Below are positions 1 through 5,251 of a stretch of DNA of 12,700 bases, piece by piece. This DNA is from an uncultured Collinsella sp. GTDB lineage: Bacteria > Actinomycetota > Coriobacteriia > Coriobacteriales > Coriobacteriaceae. The stretch lies in the NCBI GenBank assembly GCA_900545875.1, contig URAQ01000023.1, positions 1-12,700 of the forward strand. Reading direction: 5' to 3'. How positions within the stretch are numbered: position 1 is the stretch's first letter; each line of letters opens with the position of its first letter. The notes under the pieces are model-generated. The model was not told the origin of the DNA. It saw only the letters and a list, made by a program, of their open reading frames with translations, and did not search any database. The translations under genes and the position numbers were made by a program.

Positions 1-52
1 TGTGACCTCCCGGTTATCAGCCGGACGCTCTAACCAACTGAGCTACAGGTCC
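1..52 (-). tRNA. tRNA-Ile (GAU), partial
   Basis: This is the 5' portion of a tRNA read on the minus strand: acceptor 5' arm, D arm, anticodon arm and start of the variable region. It is identical over all 52 bases to positions 225-276, the complete tRNA-Ile downstream. The anticodon loop reads CTGATAA, giving anticodon GAU. The T arm and 3' acceptor lie outside the window, so it is truncated by the window edge and not necessarily broken. It lies 3' of tRNA-Ala on the same strand, only 4 bases beyond that gene's CCA end. Confidence 0.95.
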
Positions 53-56
53 ATCA

Positions 57-132
57 TGGTGGAGGTTAGGGGGATCGAACCCCTGACCTCAGGCTTGCAA
101 AGCCCGCGCTCTCCCAGCTGAGCTAAACCCCC
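57..132 (-). tRNA. tRNA-Ala (UGC)
   Basis: A full cloverleaf is readable on the minus strand. The 7-bp acceptor is GGGGGTT paired with AACCTCC, the D arm reads AGCTCAGCTGGGAGAGC, the anticodon loop TTTGCAA gives anticodon UGC, and the T arm contains GGTTCGATCC. The third acceptor pair is G-U, the classic G3:U70 identity element of alanine tRNA. CCA is encoded at 59-57. The gene lies between two copies of tRNA-Ile on the same strand. Confidence 0.97.
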
Positions 133-143
133 ACGGAGACAGT

Positions 144-188
144 AATAAACACCCCAGCGGCGACTCGGCTCTCGCTGGGGTGTTTATT
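144..188. terminator. Perfect 16-bp inverted repeat between tRNA-Ile and tRNA-Ala
   Basis: The arms at 144-159 and 173-188 are perfectly complementary over 16 bp with a 13-base loop. The GC-rich core (CACCCCAGCG) is flanked by A/T-rich outer ends, so on either strand the hairpin is preceded by A-rich and followed by T-rich sequence. On the minus strand it lies 12 bases after the CCA end of the upstream tRNA-Ile and 12 bases before tRNA-Ala. It would act as an intrinsic terminator or attenuator limiting read-through from the first tRNA into the next two. A processing signal is the alternative. Function is inferred from shape. Confidence 0.7.
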
Positions 189-199
189 GCGAAAGAAAG

Positions 200-276
200 T
201 GGTGGACCTGACAAGATTCGAACTTGTGACCTCCCGGTTATCAGCCGGACGCTCTAACCAACTGAGCTACAGGTCC
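200..276 (-). tRNA. tRNA-Ile (GAU)
   Basis: A complete 77-nt tRNA on the minus strand with encoded CCA at 202-200. The acceptor is GGACCTG paired with CAGGTCC, the D arm is AGCTCAGTTGGTTAGAGC, the anticodon loop CTGATAA gives GAU, and the T loop is GTTCGAATC. It is the promoter-proximal gene of the cluster, 15 bases downstream of the -10 box at 296-291. The portion shared with the copy at 1-52 is identical, so this is a duplicated tRNA-Ile flanking tRNA-Ala. Confidence 0.97.
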
Positions 277-290
277 ATCGCGCAAGGGAT

Positions 291-320
291 ATATTAGACG
301 AGTCGTTACGCGCGCGTCAA
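291..320 (-). promoter_or_regulatory. Promoter of the tRNA cluster
   Basis: On the minus strand a -35 box TTGACG (320-315) and a -10 box TAATAT (296-291) are separated by 18 bases. Transcription would start near 284, about 8 bases before the mature 5' end of tRNA-Ile. Both hexamers are close to the sigma-70/HrdB-type consensus, as expected for stable RNA genes. Confidence 0.85.
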
Positions 321-407
321 CAACTTTTTTGAAAATCTTTGGGAGGGGTGGTCGCTGGGCTGGCGAGATGGTTTTGGTTTGCTGCTCGGACAATCCTGCG
401 CAAGACG

Positions 408-432
408 AAGGCCACATTAAGTGGCCTTCTTT
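408..432 (+). terminator. Terminator-like hairpin
   Basis: A 9-bp stem (GAAGGCCAC / GTGGCCTTC) encloses the loop ATTAA and is followed on the plus strand by TTTG. It resembles a small intrinsic terminator. No gene on the plus strand ends just before it. On the minus strand it lies upstream of the tRNA promoter and would insulate the tRNA genes from murB read-through. Confidence 0.5.
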
Positions 433-535
433 GCGTGCGGAACTCGCGATCAATCAAATATATTGCGGGCGGGCACGCGGCCCTCTTGGGTTCGGGGCGC
501 GGCACACCGGACTGGTTGTCTGAATTAAAGAAAGT

Positions 536-560
536 GAAGGCCCCTTTCGGGGCCTTCTTT
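536..560. terminator. Intrinsic terminator at the murB 3' end
   Basis: A 9-bp GC-rich stem (GAAGGCCCC / GGGGCCTTC) with a TTTC loop sits immediately 3' of the murB stop codon on the minus strand, followed there by ACTTTCTTT. On the plus strand the same hairpin is followed by a better T tract (TTTTTATAAAAAT), so it can work in both directions. Confidence 0.8.
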
Positions 561-1523
561 TTATAAAAATTCGCCTACTCGGTGGACTTCGGGTTCTAGG
601 TCTACGTCGAACTGCTCTTTGACTTTGGCTTGGATGTCGCGGATGAGTTCGTCGACGTCGGCGGCGGTGGCGTGGTCGGCGTTGACGATGAAGCCGCAGT
701 GCTTCTCGCTCACCTGCGCGCCGCCAACGGCGTGTCCTCGCAGGCCGGCATCCATGATGAGTTTGCCGGCAAAGTAACCCTCGGGGCGCTTGAAAGTGGA
801 GCCGGCACTCGGCATGTCGAGCGGCTGCTTGTCCTCGCGGCGCTGGCGGTAGTCGTCCATGTCGGCCTTGATCATCGCGGCGTTGCCCGGGGCGAGATTG
901 AAGGTGGCCGAAAGCACGATAAAGCCGTCATCGGCGATGCGGCTCTTTCGATAACCCAGGTTGAGCTCGTCGACATCGAACTCGATGATATTGCCGCTGC
1001 CGCGGGTGCCGTCGTCGAGCTGGCGAGCGGGTTTGTAGACGCGCACGGACTCCAGCACATCGGCCATGCAGGCACCGTAGGCACCGGCGTTCATGTAGCA
1101 GGCGCCGCCGACCGATCCGGGGATGCCCGAGATGGGCTCCATGCCGGTGAGACCGGCCTCGGCTGCCGCCGCGGCGACATCGGAAAGCAAGGCGCCGGCC
1201 GCCGCCGTGACGTGCGTGCCGTCGACCGTAATGTCGGAGAGGCCTTCGCCCAGCGCCACGACGACGCCACGGATGCCCTTGTCGCCGACGAGCAGGTCGG
1301 AGCCGTTGCCCACGATGGTAAGCGGCAGGTCGCAGCGATAGCAGGTATCGAGCGTGGCGACGAGGCCCTGCTCAGTATCGGGCGTGACAAAGACGTCGGC
1401 CGGGCCGCCGATCTTAAACGTGGTGTGCTCGCGCATGGGCTCGCTCATCAACACGTTGTCCTCGCCGGCAACGCCAGCAAGTGCGCACAGCAGGTCCTCG
1501 TTAAAAAAGTCGTTCTCGTGCAT
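561..1523 (-). CDS. murB: UDP-N-acetylenolpyruvoylglucosamine reductase (MurB)
   Basis: MurB is the cytoplasmic FAD/NADPH enzyme that reduces UDP-GlcNAc-enolpyruvate to UDP-MurNAc, the second committed step of peptidoglycan precursor synthesis. The 320-aa product shows the FAD-binding half with TTFKIGGPADVF (34-45) and IVGNGSDLLV (70-79), then the MEPISGIPGSVGG and YMNAGAYG signatures. PSAGSTFKRP follows, with probable catalytic Ser242, and LEPEV near the end has the conserved Glu312. Length and motif order are typical. I chose the ATG at 1523 because AAGGCGG lies 8 bases upstream. The longer frame opens with a TTG at 1568 that falls inside a probable -10 box (TATATT, 1572-1567), so the upstream 15 codons are unlikely to be translated. 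It is monocistronic, divergent from the LacI-type gene, with a terminator right after the stop. Confidence 0.96.
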   Translation of the reverse strand: MHENDFFNEDLLCALAGVAGEDNVLMSEPMREHTTFKIGGPADVFVTPDTEQGLVATLDTCYRCDLPLTIVGNGSDLLVGDKGIRGVVVALGEGLSDITVDGTHVTAAAGALLSDVAAAAAEAGLTGMEPISGIPGSVGGACYMNAGAYGACMADVLESVRVYKPARQLDDGTRGSGNIIEFDVDELNLGYRKSRIADDGFIVLSATFNLAPGNAAMIKADMDDYRQRREDKQPLDMPSAGSTFKRPEGYFAGKLIMDAGLRGHAVGGAQVSEKHCGFIVNADHATAADVDELIRDIQAKVKEQFDVDLEPEVHRVGEFL

Positions 1524-1566
1524 ACGAATATCCGCCTTTTGGTGGTCGTTGTCATCAATCGATTGC

Positions 1567-1572
1567 AATATA
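1567..1572 (-). promoter_or_regulatory. Probable -10 box for murB
   Basis: TATATT on the minus strand, 43 bases before the chosen ATG, predicts a leader of roughly 37 nt. No good -35 hexamer is visible at 16-18 bases spacing, so confidence is limited. Confidence 0.45.
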
Positions 1573-1665
1573 CCCCACCCGGACGGATTTGGTGCGCTGG
1601 CGGCGATAAAACAGCCGTCTACCGGATTGGTAAAGTGTTTATCACCGAGGTAGAGGGGTAGTCGC

Positions 1666-1671
1666 TATACT
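1666..1671 (+). promoter_or_regulatory. Probable -10 box for the LacI-family gene
   Basis: TATACT on the plus strand lies 35 bases before the ATG, with a Shine-Dalgarno GGAAGGAG at 1695-1702 in between. The -35 region is weak: the nearest candidate, TTTATC, is too far upstream. The divergent layout with murB means the 138-base gap (1569-1706) contains both promoters. Confidence 0.5.
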
Positions 1672-1706
1672 TTCAAGAGATTGCGCGTAAACCCGGAAGG
1701 AGCGAG

Positions 1707-2735
1707 ATGGCCAACAAAGTCACCCTCAAGCAGATCGCCCAGGAGGTGGGGCTTTCCCCCTCGTCGGTCTCGCTTGTGCTCAATAATCGGCCCTGTCGCA
1801 TCTCGGAAGAAAACCGCAAGCTCATCAAAGAGGTCGCGGCGCGCAACCACTATGTTCCCAACCAGATTGCGCGTAGCCTGGTCATGCGCGAGTCGCGCAC
1901 CCTGGGCCTTATCGTCCCTAACATCGAGAGCCGCTTTTTTTCTTCGCTCGCCGGTAGCCTGGAAAAGCGCTGCCGCGAGGACGGCTATGCGCTCTTCATT
2001 ACCAGCTCGGGTGGAAGTGCCGACGACGATCTGGAGCTGCTGCGCCAGCTGGTAACGCGCGGCGTTGATGGTGTCTTTCTGGTGGTGGGTGACGAGTTCT
2101 CCGACGACCGCGCCCTGCGCGAAGAAGTCAGCCATCTGCCTATCCCTGCCGTGATGGTCGACCGTGCCATTGAGGGGCTCGAGTGCGACAAAGTGATGTT
2201 CGACCACGAGATGGGTGGCTACATGGCCACTCGCTATCTGATCGAGCAGGGTCACCGTCGCATTGCCTGCTTGGTTAACGCGCGCCGTTCCAATACGGGG
2301 CGTAAGCGACTTGCCGGCTATGAGCGCGCGCTGCGCGAGGTTGGCCTGCCTATCGACGCACGTTTGGAGTTTGAGAGCGAGTACTACATTCCGAGTGCCT
2401 ACGAGGCCTCGGAGGCGGTGCTCGCAACTGATGCCACCGCTGTGTTCGCAAGTTCGGATAACATCGCCCTCGGTCTGCTCAAGCGCTTGCACGAGATGGG
2501 GAAGAGCATCCCGGGCGATATCTCGGTGGTGAGCTATGACAACTCGGCGGCCGACGTTCTCTTTGAGCCGGCGCTGACCGCCATTGAGCAGGATCCTGGT
2601 GTCCTTGCGGAGCATGCTTTTGGCTGCATGTCCAAGCGTCTTGCCGGTAGGGGCGGCAGGCGTGCCGAAGAGGTCGTCCTGGAGCCGGCGCTTATCGTTA
2701 AGGGCAGCGTGCTCGAACTTACCGAATGTAGCTAA
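1707..2735 (+). CDS. LacI/GalR-family transcriptional regulator
   Basis: This 342-aa protein has the two-domain architecture of LacI/GalR repressors. The N-terminal helix-turn-helix (VTLKQIAQEVGLSPSSVSLV, about 5-24) is followed by the hinge helix region NQIARSLV. A periplasmic-binding-protein-like effector domain starts at TLGLIVPNIESRFFSSLAGS. FASSDNIALGLL and DISVVSYDNS are typical of the ligand pocket and dimer core. Such proteins bind DNA as dimers and release it on binding a sugar or related ligand. The ATG has a strong Shine-Dalgarno (AAGGAG, 4 bases away). No sugar-utilisation gene is adjacent, so the effector and targets cannot be read from context, and it is probably a stand-alone or distant regulator. 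Confidence 0.93.
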   Translation: MANKVTLKQIAQEVGLSPSSVSLVLNNRPCRISEENRKLIKEVAARNHYVPNQIARSLVMRESRTLGLIVPNIESRFFSSLAGSLEKRCREDGYALFITSSGGSADDDLELLRQLVTRGVDGVFLVVGDEFSDDRALREEVSHLPIPAVMVDRAIEGLECDKVMFDHEMGGYMATRYLIEQGHRRIACLVNARRSNTGRKRLAGYERALREVGLPIDARLEFESEYYIPSAYEASEAVLATDATAVFASSDNIALGLLKRLHEMGKSIPGDISVVSYDNSAADVLFEPALTAIEQDPGVLAEHAFGCMSKRLAGRGGRRAEEVVLEPALIVKGSVLELTECS

Positions 2736-2789
2736 GCGTACTTGTTTGTTTGCATAGATTGCATGCGGAGTGTCCGCTATTTGCCGGCG

Positions 2790-2862
2790 GGGCCGGGGTG
2801 CCTGCCTTGTTTTGAGAAGTTCGCGGAGCCCACTTCTCAAAACAAGGCAGGCACCCCGGCCC
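2790..2862. repeat. Perfect 31-bp inverted repeat (11-nt loop)
   Basis: The left arm (2790-2820) and right arm (2832-2862) are exactly complementary across 31 bp, separated by 11 bases. The arms begin GGGCCGGGGTGCCTGCC and continue with TTGTTTTGAGAAGT toward the loop. Neither strand has a T tract after the outer end, so it is not a standard intrinsic terminator despite lying 54 bases after the LacI-family stop codon. It could be a dispersed hairpin repeat (REP or MITE-like), an extremely stable 3' RNA structure, or a protein-binding site. Confidence 0.9.
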
Positions 2863-2937
2863 TCGTCCGTTAACTCTTCCGCTGGGCGAGCCTTAGACGC
2901 CGCGCACCGATAGGGTAAGGCAGCGGCTTGAAATTGG

Positions 2938-2946
2938 TGCTATATT
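2938..2946 (+). promoter_or_regulatory. Extended -10 promoter for the 2984 gene
   Basis: TGCTATATT is an extended -10 (TGn plus TATATT) located 38 bases before the ATG of the next gene, with no strong -35 as is common for this promoter type. It would drive the unknown gene and, by read-through, the two GntR regulators downstream. Confidence 0.6.
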
Positions 2947-2983
2947 CAGCTTGAGTTGTTTAATGCTAGTACGGGAGGCTGAT

Positions 2984-3475
2984 ATGGGGCTGTTCAAGAA
3001 GAAAAACCCGCAGGATGCCTTTGATCCCGATGTGTTTACCATCACGGATACGATTTTGGACCCGCCGCGGTTTACATTTTTGCCGGCTATCTACCAGGAT
3101 GCCACGCGCCGCAAGTGGGCCGTGCATCAGCGCGGCGGCGAGCCGAAGATTTTTGACTATGCGGACGTGTTGCAGTGCGAGATTGTCGAGACCGGAAATC
3201 CCGAGGATGTGCCGGAGGTTAGCAAGCGCGAACTAGCTCAGCAGATTTTGATTAATCCAGCTCAGGCTACCAAAAACAACGCTGCCAAGCGTAATATGTG
3301 CCTTGGTATGGGTGTCATCGTTGCCGTGCAAACCGGCGAGGATGAGATTTCGAAGCTTGAGATTCCGGTGACCGCGGGCGAAGTCAAGCGAGACTCCGGC
3401 CTATATCGATCGTACCGGAACGTTGCGGAGCAGATCAAAGAAGCCTTCGACGCTATGGGGCGTCCGGAGCAATGA
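2984..3475 (+). CDS. Uncharacterised 163-aa protein
   Basis: I do not recognise this protein with confidence. It starts MGLFKKKNP, a short basic N-terminus with no signal peptide or membrane segment, so it is probably cytoplasmic. The middle (AVHQRGGEPKIFDYADVLQCEIVETG) has the alternating hydrophobic pattern of a small beta-barrel, reminiscent of the PH-like C-terminal part of some DUF4428-type proteins. A central segment rich in K, A and N, then MCLGMGVIVAVQTG and a helical C-terminus, follow. The start at 2984 is preceded by GGGAGG with 5 bases spacing; an in-frame TTG 33 bases upstream has no such site. It is 35 bases upstream of the first GntR gene and likely co-transcribed with it. Confidence 0.8.
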   Translation: MGLFKKKNPQDAFDPDVFTITDTILDPPRFTFLPAIYQDATRRKWAVHQRGGEPKIFDYADVLQCEIVETGNPEDVPEVSKRELAQQILINPAQATKNNAAKRNMCLGMGVIVAVQTGEDEISKLEIPVTAGEVKRDSGLYRSYRNVAEQIKEAFDAMGRPEQ

Positions 3476-3510
3476 TGCCCGCAGCATCAAGCGGTTGAGG
3501 AGCCTTGCCC

Positions 3511-4278
3511 ATGTCGAGTGAACCATATGCGATTCCGCCCAAAGATCGCGCCTTTGAGGGCATTCTTTGGTATATCAAACATTATGACCTGCAGGGTGGT
3601 GACCGGCTGCCCGCCGAGCGTGTGCTCTGTGAAGAGCTGGGCGTGTCGCGCACGGCGTTGCGCGCTGCGATCACGCGTCTTATTTCGTGCGGAACTTTGG
3701 AAAGCCGCCGCGGTTCGGGCACCTATGTGTGTCCTCCCAAACCGCTGAATATCTTTCAGGAAACATGGAACTATACGCAGGCGGTGGAGAGGGTTGGCTC
3801 AAAGTCGACCGCACGCCTGGTTTGGTCCAAGGTCGTGTACGCCGATATCGATCTGGCCCAAAAAGCCCAGATCGACCTGGGCATGCCGCTCTTCTGCATT
3901 CGGCGCGTGCGCGTGGTTAATGGTTCCCCGGCGTCGATTGAGACGGCTCACGTTAATCTGTCTTTGTGCCCCTCGCTTCCCGATCACGATTTTGAGCAGG
4001 AAAGCCTCTACGACGTTTTGCTCAAAGAGGGAAATGTCCATGTGGCGCACGGCAAGGAGCATATTTCCATCAGCCGTCTGAACGCCGACGAGGCCAAGTT
4101 GCTGGGTGCTCAGGAGGGCACGCCGGTGTTTTACAAGGCTTCGCACGAGCGTGACGAGAACGATGGCTTTGTCGAGTATTGCAAGTCCGTGATTCTGTCG
4201 ACCAAGTATCGTTTTGCCGATAACGGCGAGGCAGACGGCGTTGCGACGAAGGTGGGTGTCGAATGGCTGATGCAGTAG
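3511..4278 (+). CDS. GntR-family (HutC/UTRA) transcriptional regulator 1
   Basis: This 255-aa protein has an N-terminal winged helix-turn-helix (about residues 12-75, containing LPAERVLCEELGVSRTALRAAITRL and the wing SRRGSGTYV). A UTRA ligand-binding domain follows (about 95-240, with CIRRVRVVNGSPASIETAHVN and the closing EYCKSVILSTKYRF). HutC-type GntR regulators bind sugar phosphates, amino acids or similar small molecules and usually repress adjacent catabolic genes. The ATG at 3511 has GAGGAG 8 bases upstream; a TTG two codons earlier is not needed. Its 3' end overlaps the next regulator by 16 bases, implying translational coupling. The nearby SIS-domain gene is the likely target. Confidence 0.93.
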   Translation: MSSEPYAIPPKDRAFEGILWYIKHYDLQGGDRLPAERVLCEELGVSRTALRAAITRLISCGTLESRRGSGTYVCPPKPLNIFQETWNYTQAVERVGSKSTARLVWSKVVYADIDLAQKAQIDLGMPLFCIRRVRVVNGSPASIETAHVNLSLCPSLPDHDFEQESLYDVLLKEGNVHVAHGKEHISISRLNADEAKLLGAQEGTPVFYKASHERDENDGFVEYCKSVILSTKYRFADNGEADGVATKVGVEWLMQ

Positions 4279-4976
4279 AAGACTTGCCGGTTTACAAACA
4301 AATTCGCCGCTGCATTGCGGAGCGAATCGAGCGCGGCGACTACCCGACGGGCTCGATGATTCCGTCCGAAAACGAGCTGGCCGAGGAGTTTGGCACGACA
4401 CGCCTGACAATCCGAAGCGCCATGGACGAGCTGGTCAAAAGTGGCCAGATTCGTCGCGTGCAGGGCAAAGGCGCCTTTGTGGGACACAAGTGGTTTGACG
4501 AGCACGAACGCAAGGGCGGCTTCCGCCAGTCGGTTTTGGCATCGGGCGCGACGCCGTCGGTGCGCATCCTGGCGCGCTCCAAACGCTACGCCGGCCCGTA
4601 TTATGCCGACTTGTTTGGCATCGCCGAGGACGATCTGCTTTACTCGGTGCGCCGCCTCAACTGCATCGATGGTGAGCCCGTATCGATCGAGATGACACTG
4701 ATTCCGTGCCTGCTGTTTCCGGGCATCGAAGACGTGGACATTTCGGTCTTCAGCCTGTTCGAGACCTACGATATGTTGGGACGCAAGCCAGATCAGTCGG
4801 TAGAGAAACTCGATATCGAGGCGCTGGGCGCACGCGATGCGAGTTTGCTCAATCTTGAGCCGGGCGATCTGGCGCTCGTGCTGGAAGGCCTGACCTATGA
4901 CTCGAGTGGGCAGGCAATCGAGCATGCCAAGTCTTTTACCCGCGGCGACGCCGGCGGATATACCTACAACTATTAG
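4263..4976 (+). CDS. GntR-family (HutC/UTRA) transcriptional regulator 2
   Basis: This 237-aa second HutC-type regulator starts within the last codons of the first (overlap 4263-4278, different frame) after a weak GGTGGG site. The winged helix-turn-helix covers about residues 8-72 (PVYKQIRRCIAERIERGDYP, MIPSENELAEEFGTTRLTIRSAM, wing RRVQGKGAFV). The UTRA domain follows (SVRRLNCIDGEPVSIEMT) and ends in the family-typical AKSFTRGDAGGYTYNY. It is clearly divergent from its upstream neighbour, so the pair is not a recent tandem duplication. A terminator follows the stop. The arrangement suggests two regulators made in a fixed ratio, acting as a heterodimer or sensing different ligands for the same downstream locus. 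Confidence 0.93.
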   Translation: MADAVEDLPVYKQIRRCIAERIERGDYPTGSMIPSENELAEEFGTTRLTIRSAMDELVKSGQIRRVQGKGAFVGHKWFDEHERKGGFRQSVLASGATPSVRILARSKRYAGPYYADLFGIAEDDLLYSVRRLNCIDGEPVSIEMTLIPCLLFPGIEDVDISVFSLFETYDMLGRKPDQSVEKLDIEALGARDASLLNLEPGDLALVLEGLTYDSSGQAIEHAKSFTRGDAGGYTYNY

Positions 4977-4982
4977 CGTCTA

Positions 4983-5017
4983 GAGCGTCCCTGCGCATGG
5001 CGGGGGCGCTCGTTTTT
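4983..5017 (+). terminator. Intrinsic terminator after GntR pair
   Basis: A 12-bp stem (4983-4994 with 5000-5011, two G-U pairs) has the loop GCATG and is followed by GTTTTTA. It begins 6 bases after the second GntR stop codon. It ends the regulator transcript and isolates the SIS-domain gene as its own unit. Confidence 0.88.
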
Positions 5018-5093
5018 ACGGATATATGTCGCTTGACCGATGAGCGGCAAAAACTGACCGTCTACCGAGAGGGGAGGATGAAATCATAAAATC

Positions 5094-5139
5094 GGTATTA
5101 AAAACGGCTAACCTGTAATCGTTCACTGGTATTAAGAAC
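5094..5139 (+). promoter_or_regulatory. Candidate GntR operator: two direct repeats
   Basis: GGTATTAAAAAC (5094-5105) and GGTATTAAGAAC (5128-5139) match at 11 of 12 positions and are 34 bases apart, about three helical turns. The second copy continues to GGTATTAAGAACC, with the GGT...ACC ends typical of HutC-type operators. They lie between the regulator terminator and the SIS gene, where an operator would be expected. I see no convincing -35/-10 pair here, so the exact promoter is undefined. Confidence 0.5.
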
Positions 5140-5140
5140 C

Positions 5141-5230
5141 TTTGAATTGTTGAGCTTGGGGCCAAGATGTCCACAAGGTTAAGCGGTGCGACGGGGCGGC
5201 AAGCCCGTTCATTCCGTGCGACAATTCAAA
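5141..5230 (+). promoter_or_regulatory. Structured leader with long-range 10-bp inverted repeat
   Basis: TTTGAATTGT (5141-5150) and ACAATTCAAA (5221-5230) are perfect complements and would close a multi-branched structure. The enclosed 70 bases contain small hairpins: CTTG-GGGC-CAAG at 5155-5166, and ACGGG / CCCGT at 5191-5208. AACCTT (5137-5142) could instead pair with AAGGTT (5175-5180), giving a mutually exclusive fold. The Shine-Dalgarno of the SIS gene starts 11 bases after the closing stem. It does not match any riboswitch class I can recognise. The inverted repeat could equally be two DNA half-sites for looping by a regulator. Confidence 0.4.
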
Positions 5231-5251
5231 CTGCTCGTGAAAGGAGCGGGA

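Larger units (their letters stand above)
277..560. other. Non-coding interval between tRNA cluster and murB
   Basis: This stretch of about 280 bases holds the tRNA promoter, one hairpin at 408-430 and the murB terminator at 536-560. I see no credible protein gene: the short open frames lack ribosome-binding sites and overlap the hairpins or promoter. A TATATT hexamer on the plus strand at 459-464 could serve as a -10 box for a short transcript ending at the 536-560 hairpin, but no good -35 accompanies it. Confidence 0.5.

Noticed and set aside
630..1661. 343-codon plus-strand frame antisense to murB
   Set aside because: It is compositionally biased (Gly/Ala/Val), has no ribosome-binding site and no family resemblance, while the opposite strand is unmistakable MurB.
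1665..2840. 391-codon minus-strand frame antisense to the LacI-family gene
   Set aside because: It is a shadow of the high-GC coding strand, starts inside the 31-bp palindrome, and has no recognisable domain.
2790..2862. Ordinary rho-independent terminator of the LacI-family gene
   Set aside because: The stem is 31 bp and perfect and neither flank has a T tract. It may still end transcripts, but the form is not that of a standard terminator.
5078..5089. Tiny leader peptide ORF (ATG AAA TCA TAA) in the SIS upstream region
   Set aside because: The GGGGAGG site abuts the ATG with no spacing, and three codons carry no regulatory residues such as repeated Arg, Lys or His.
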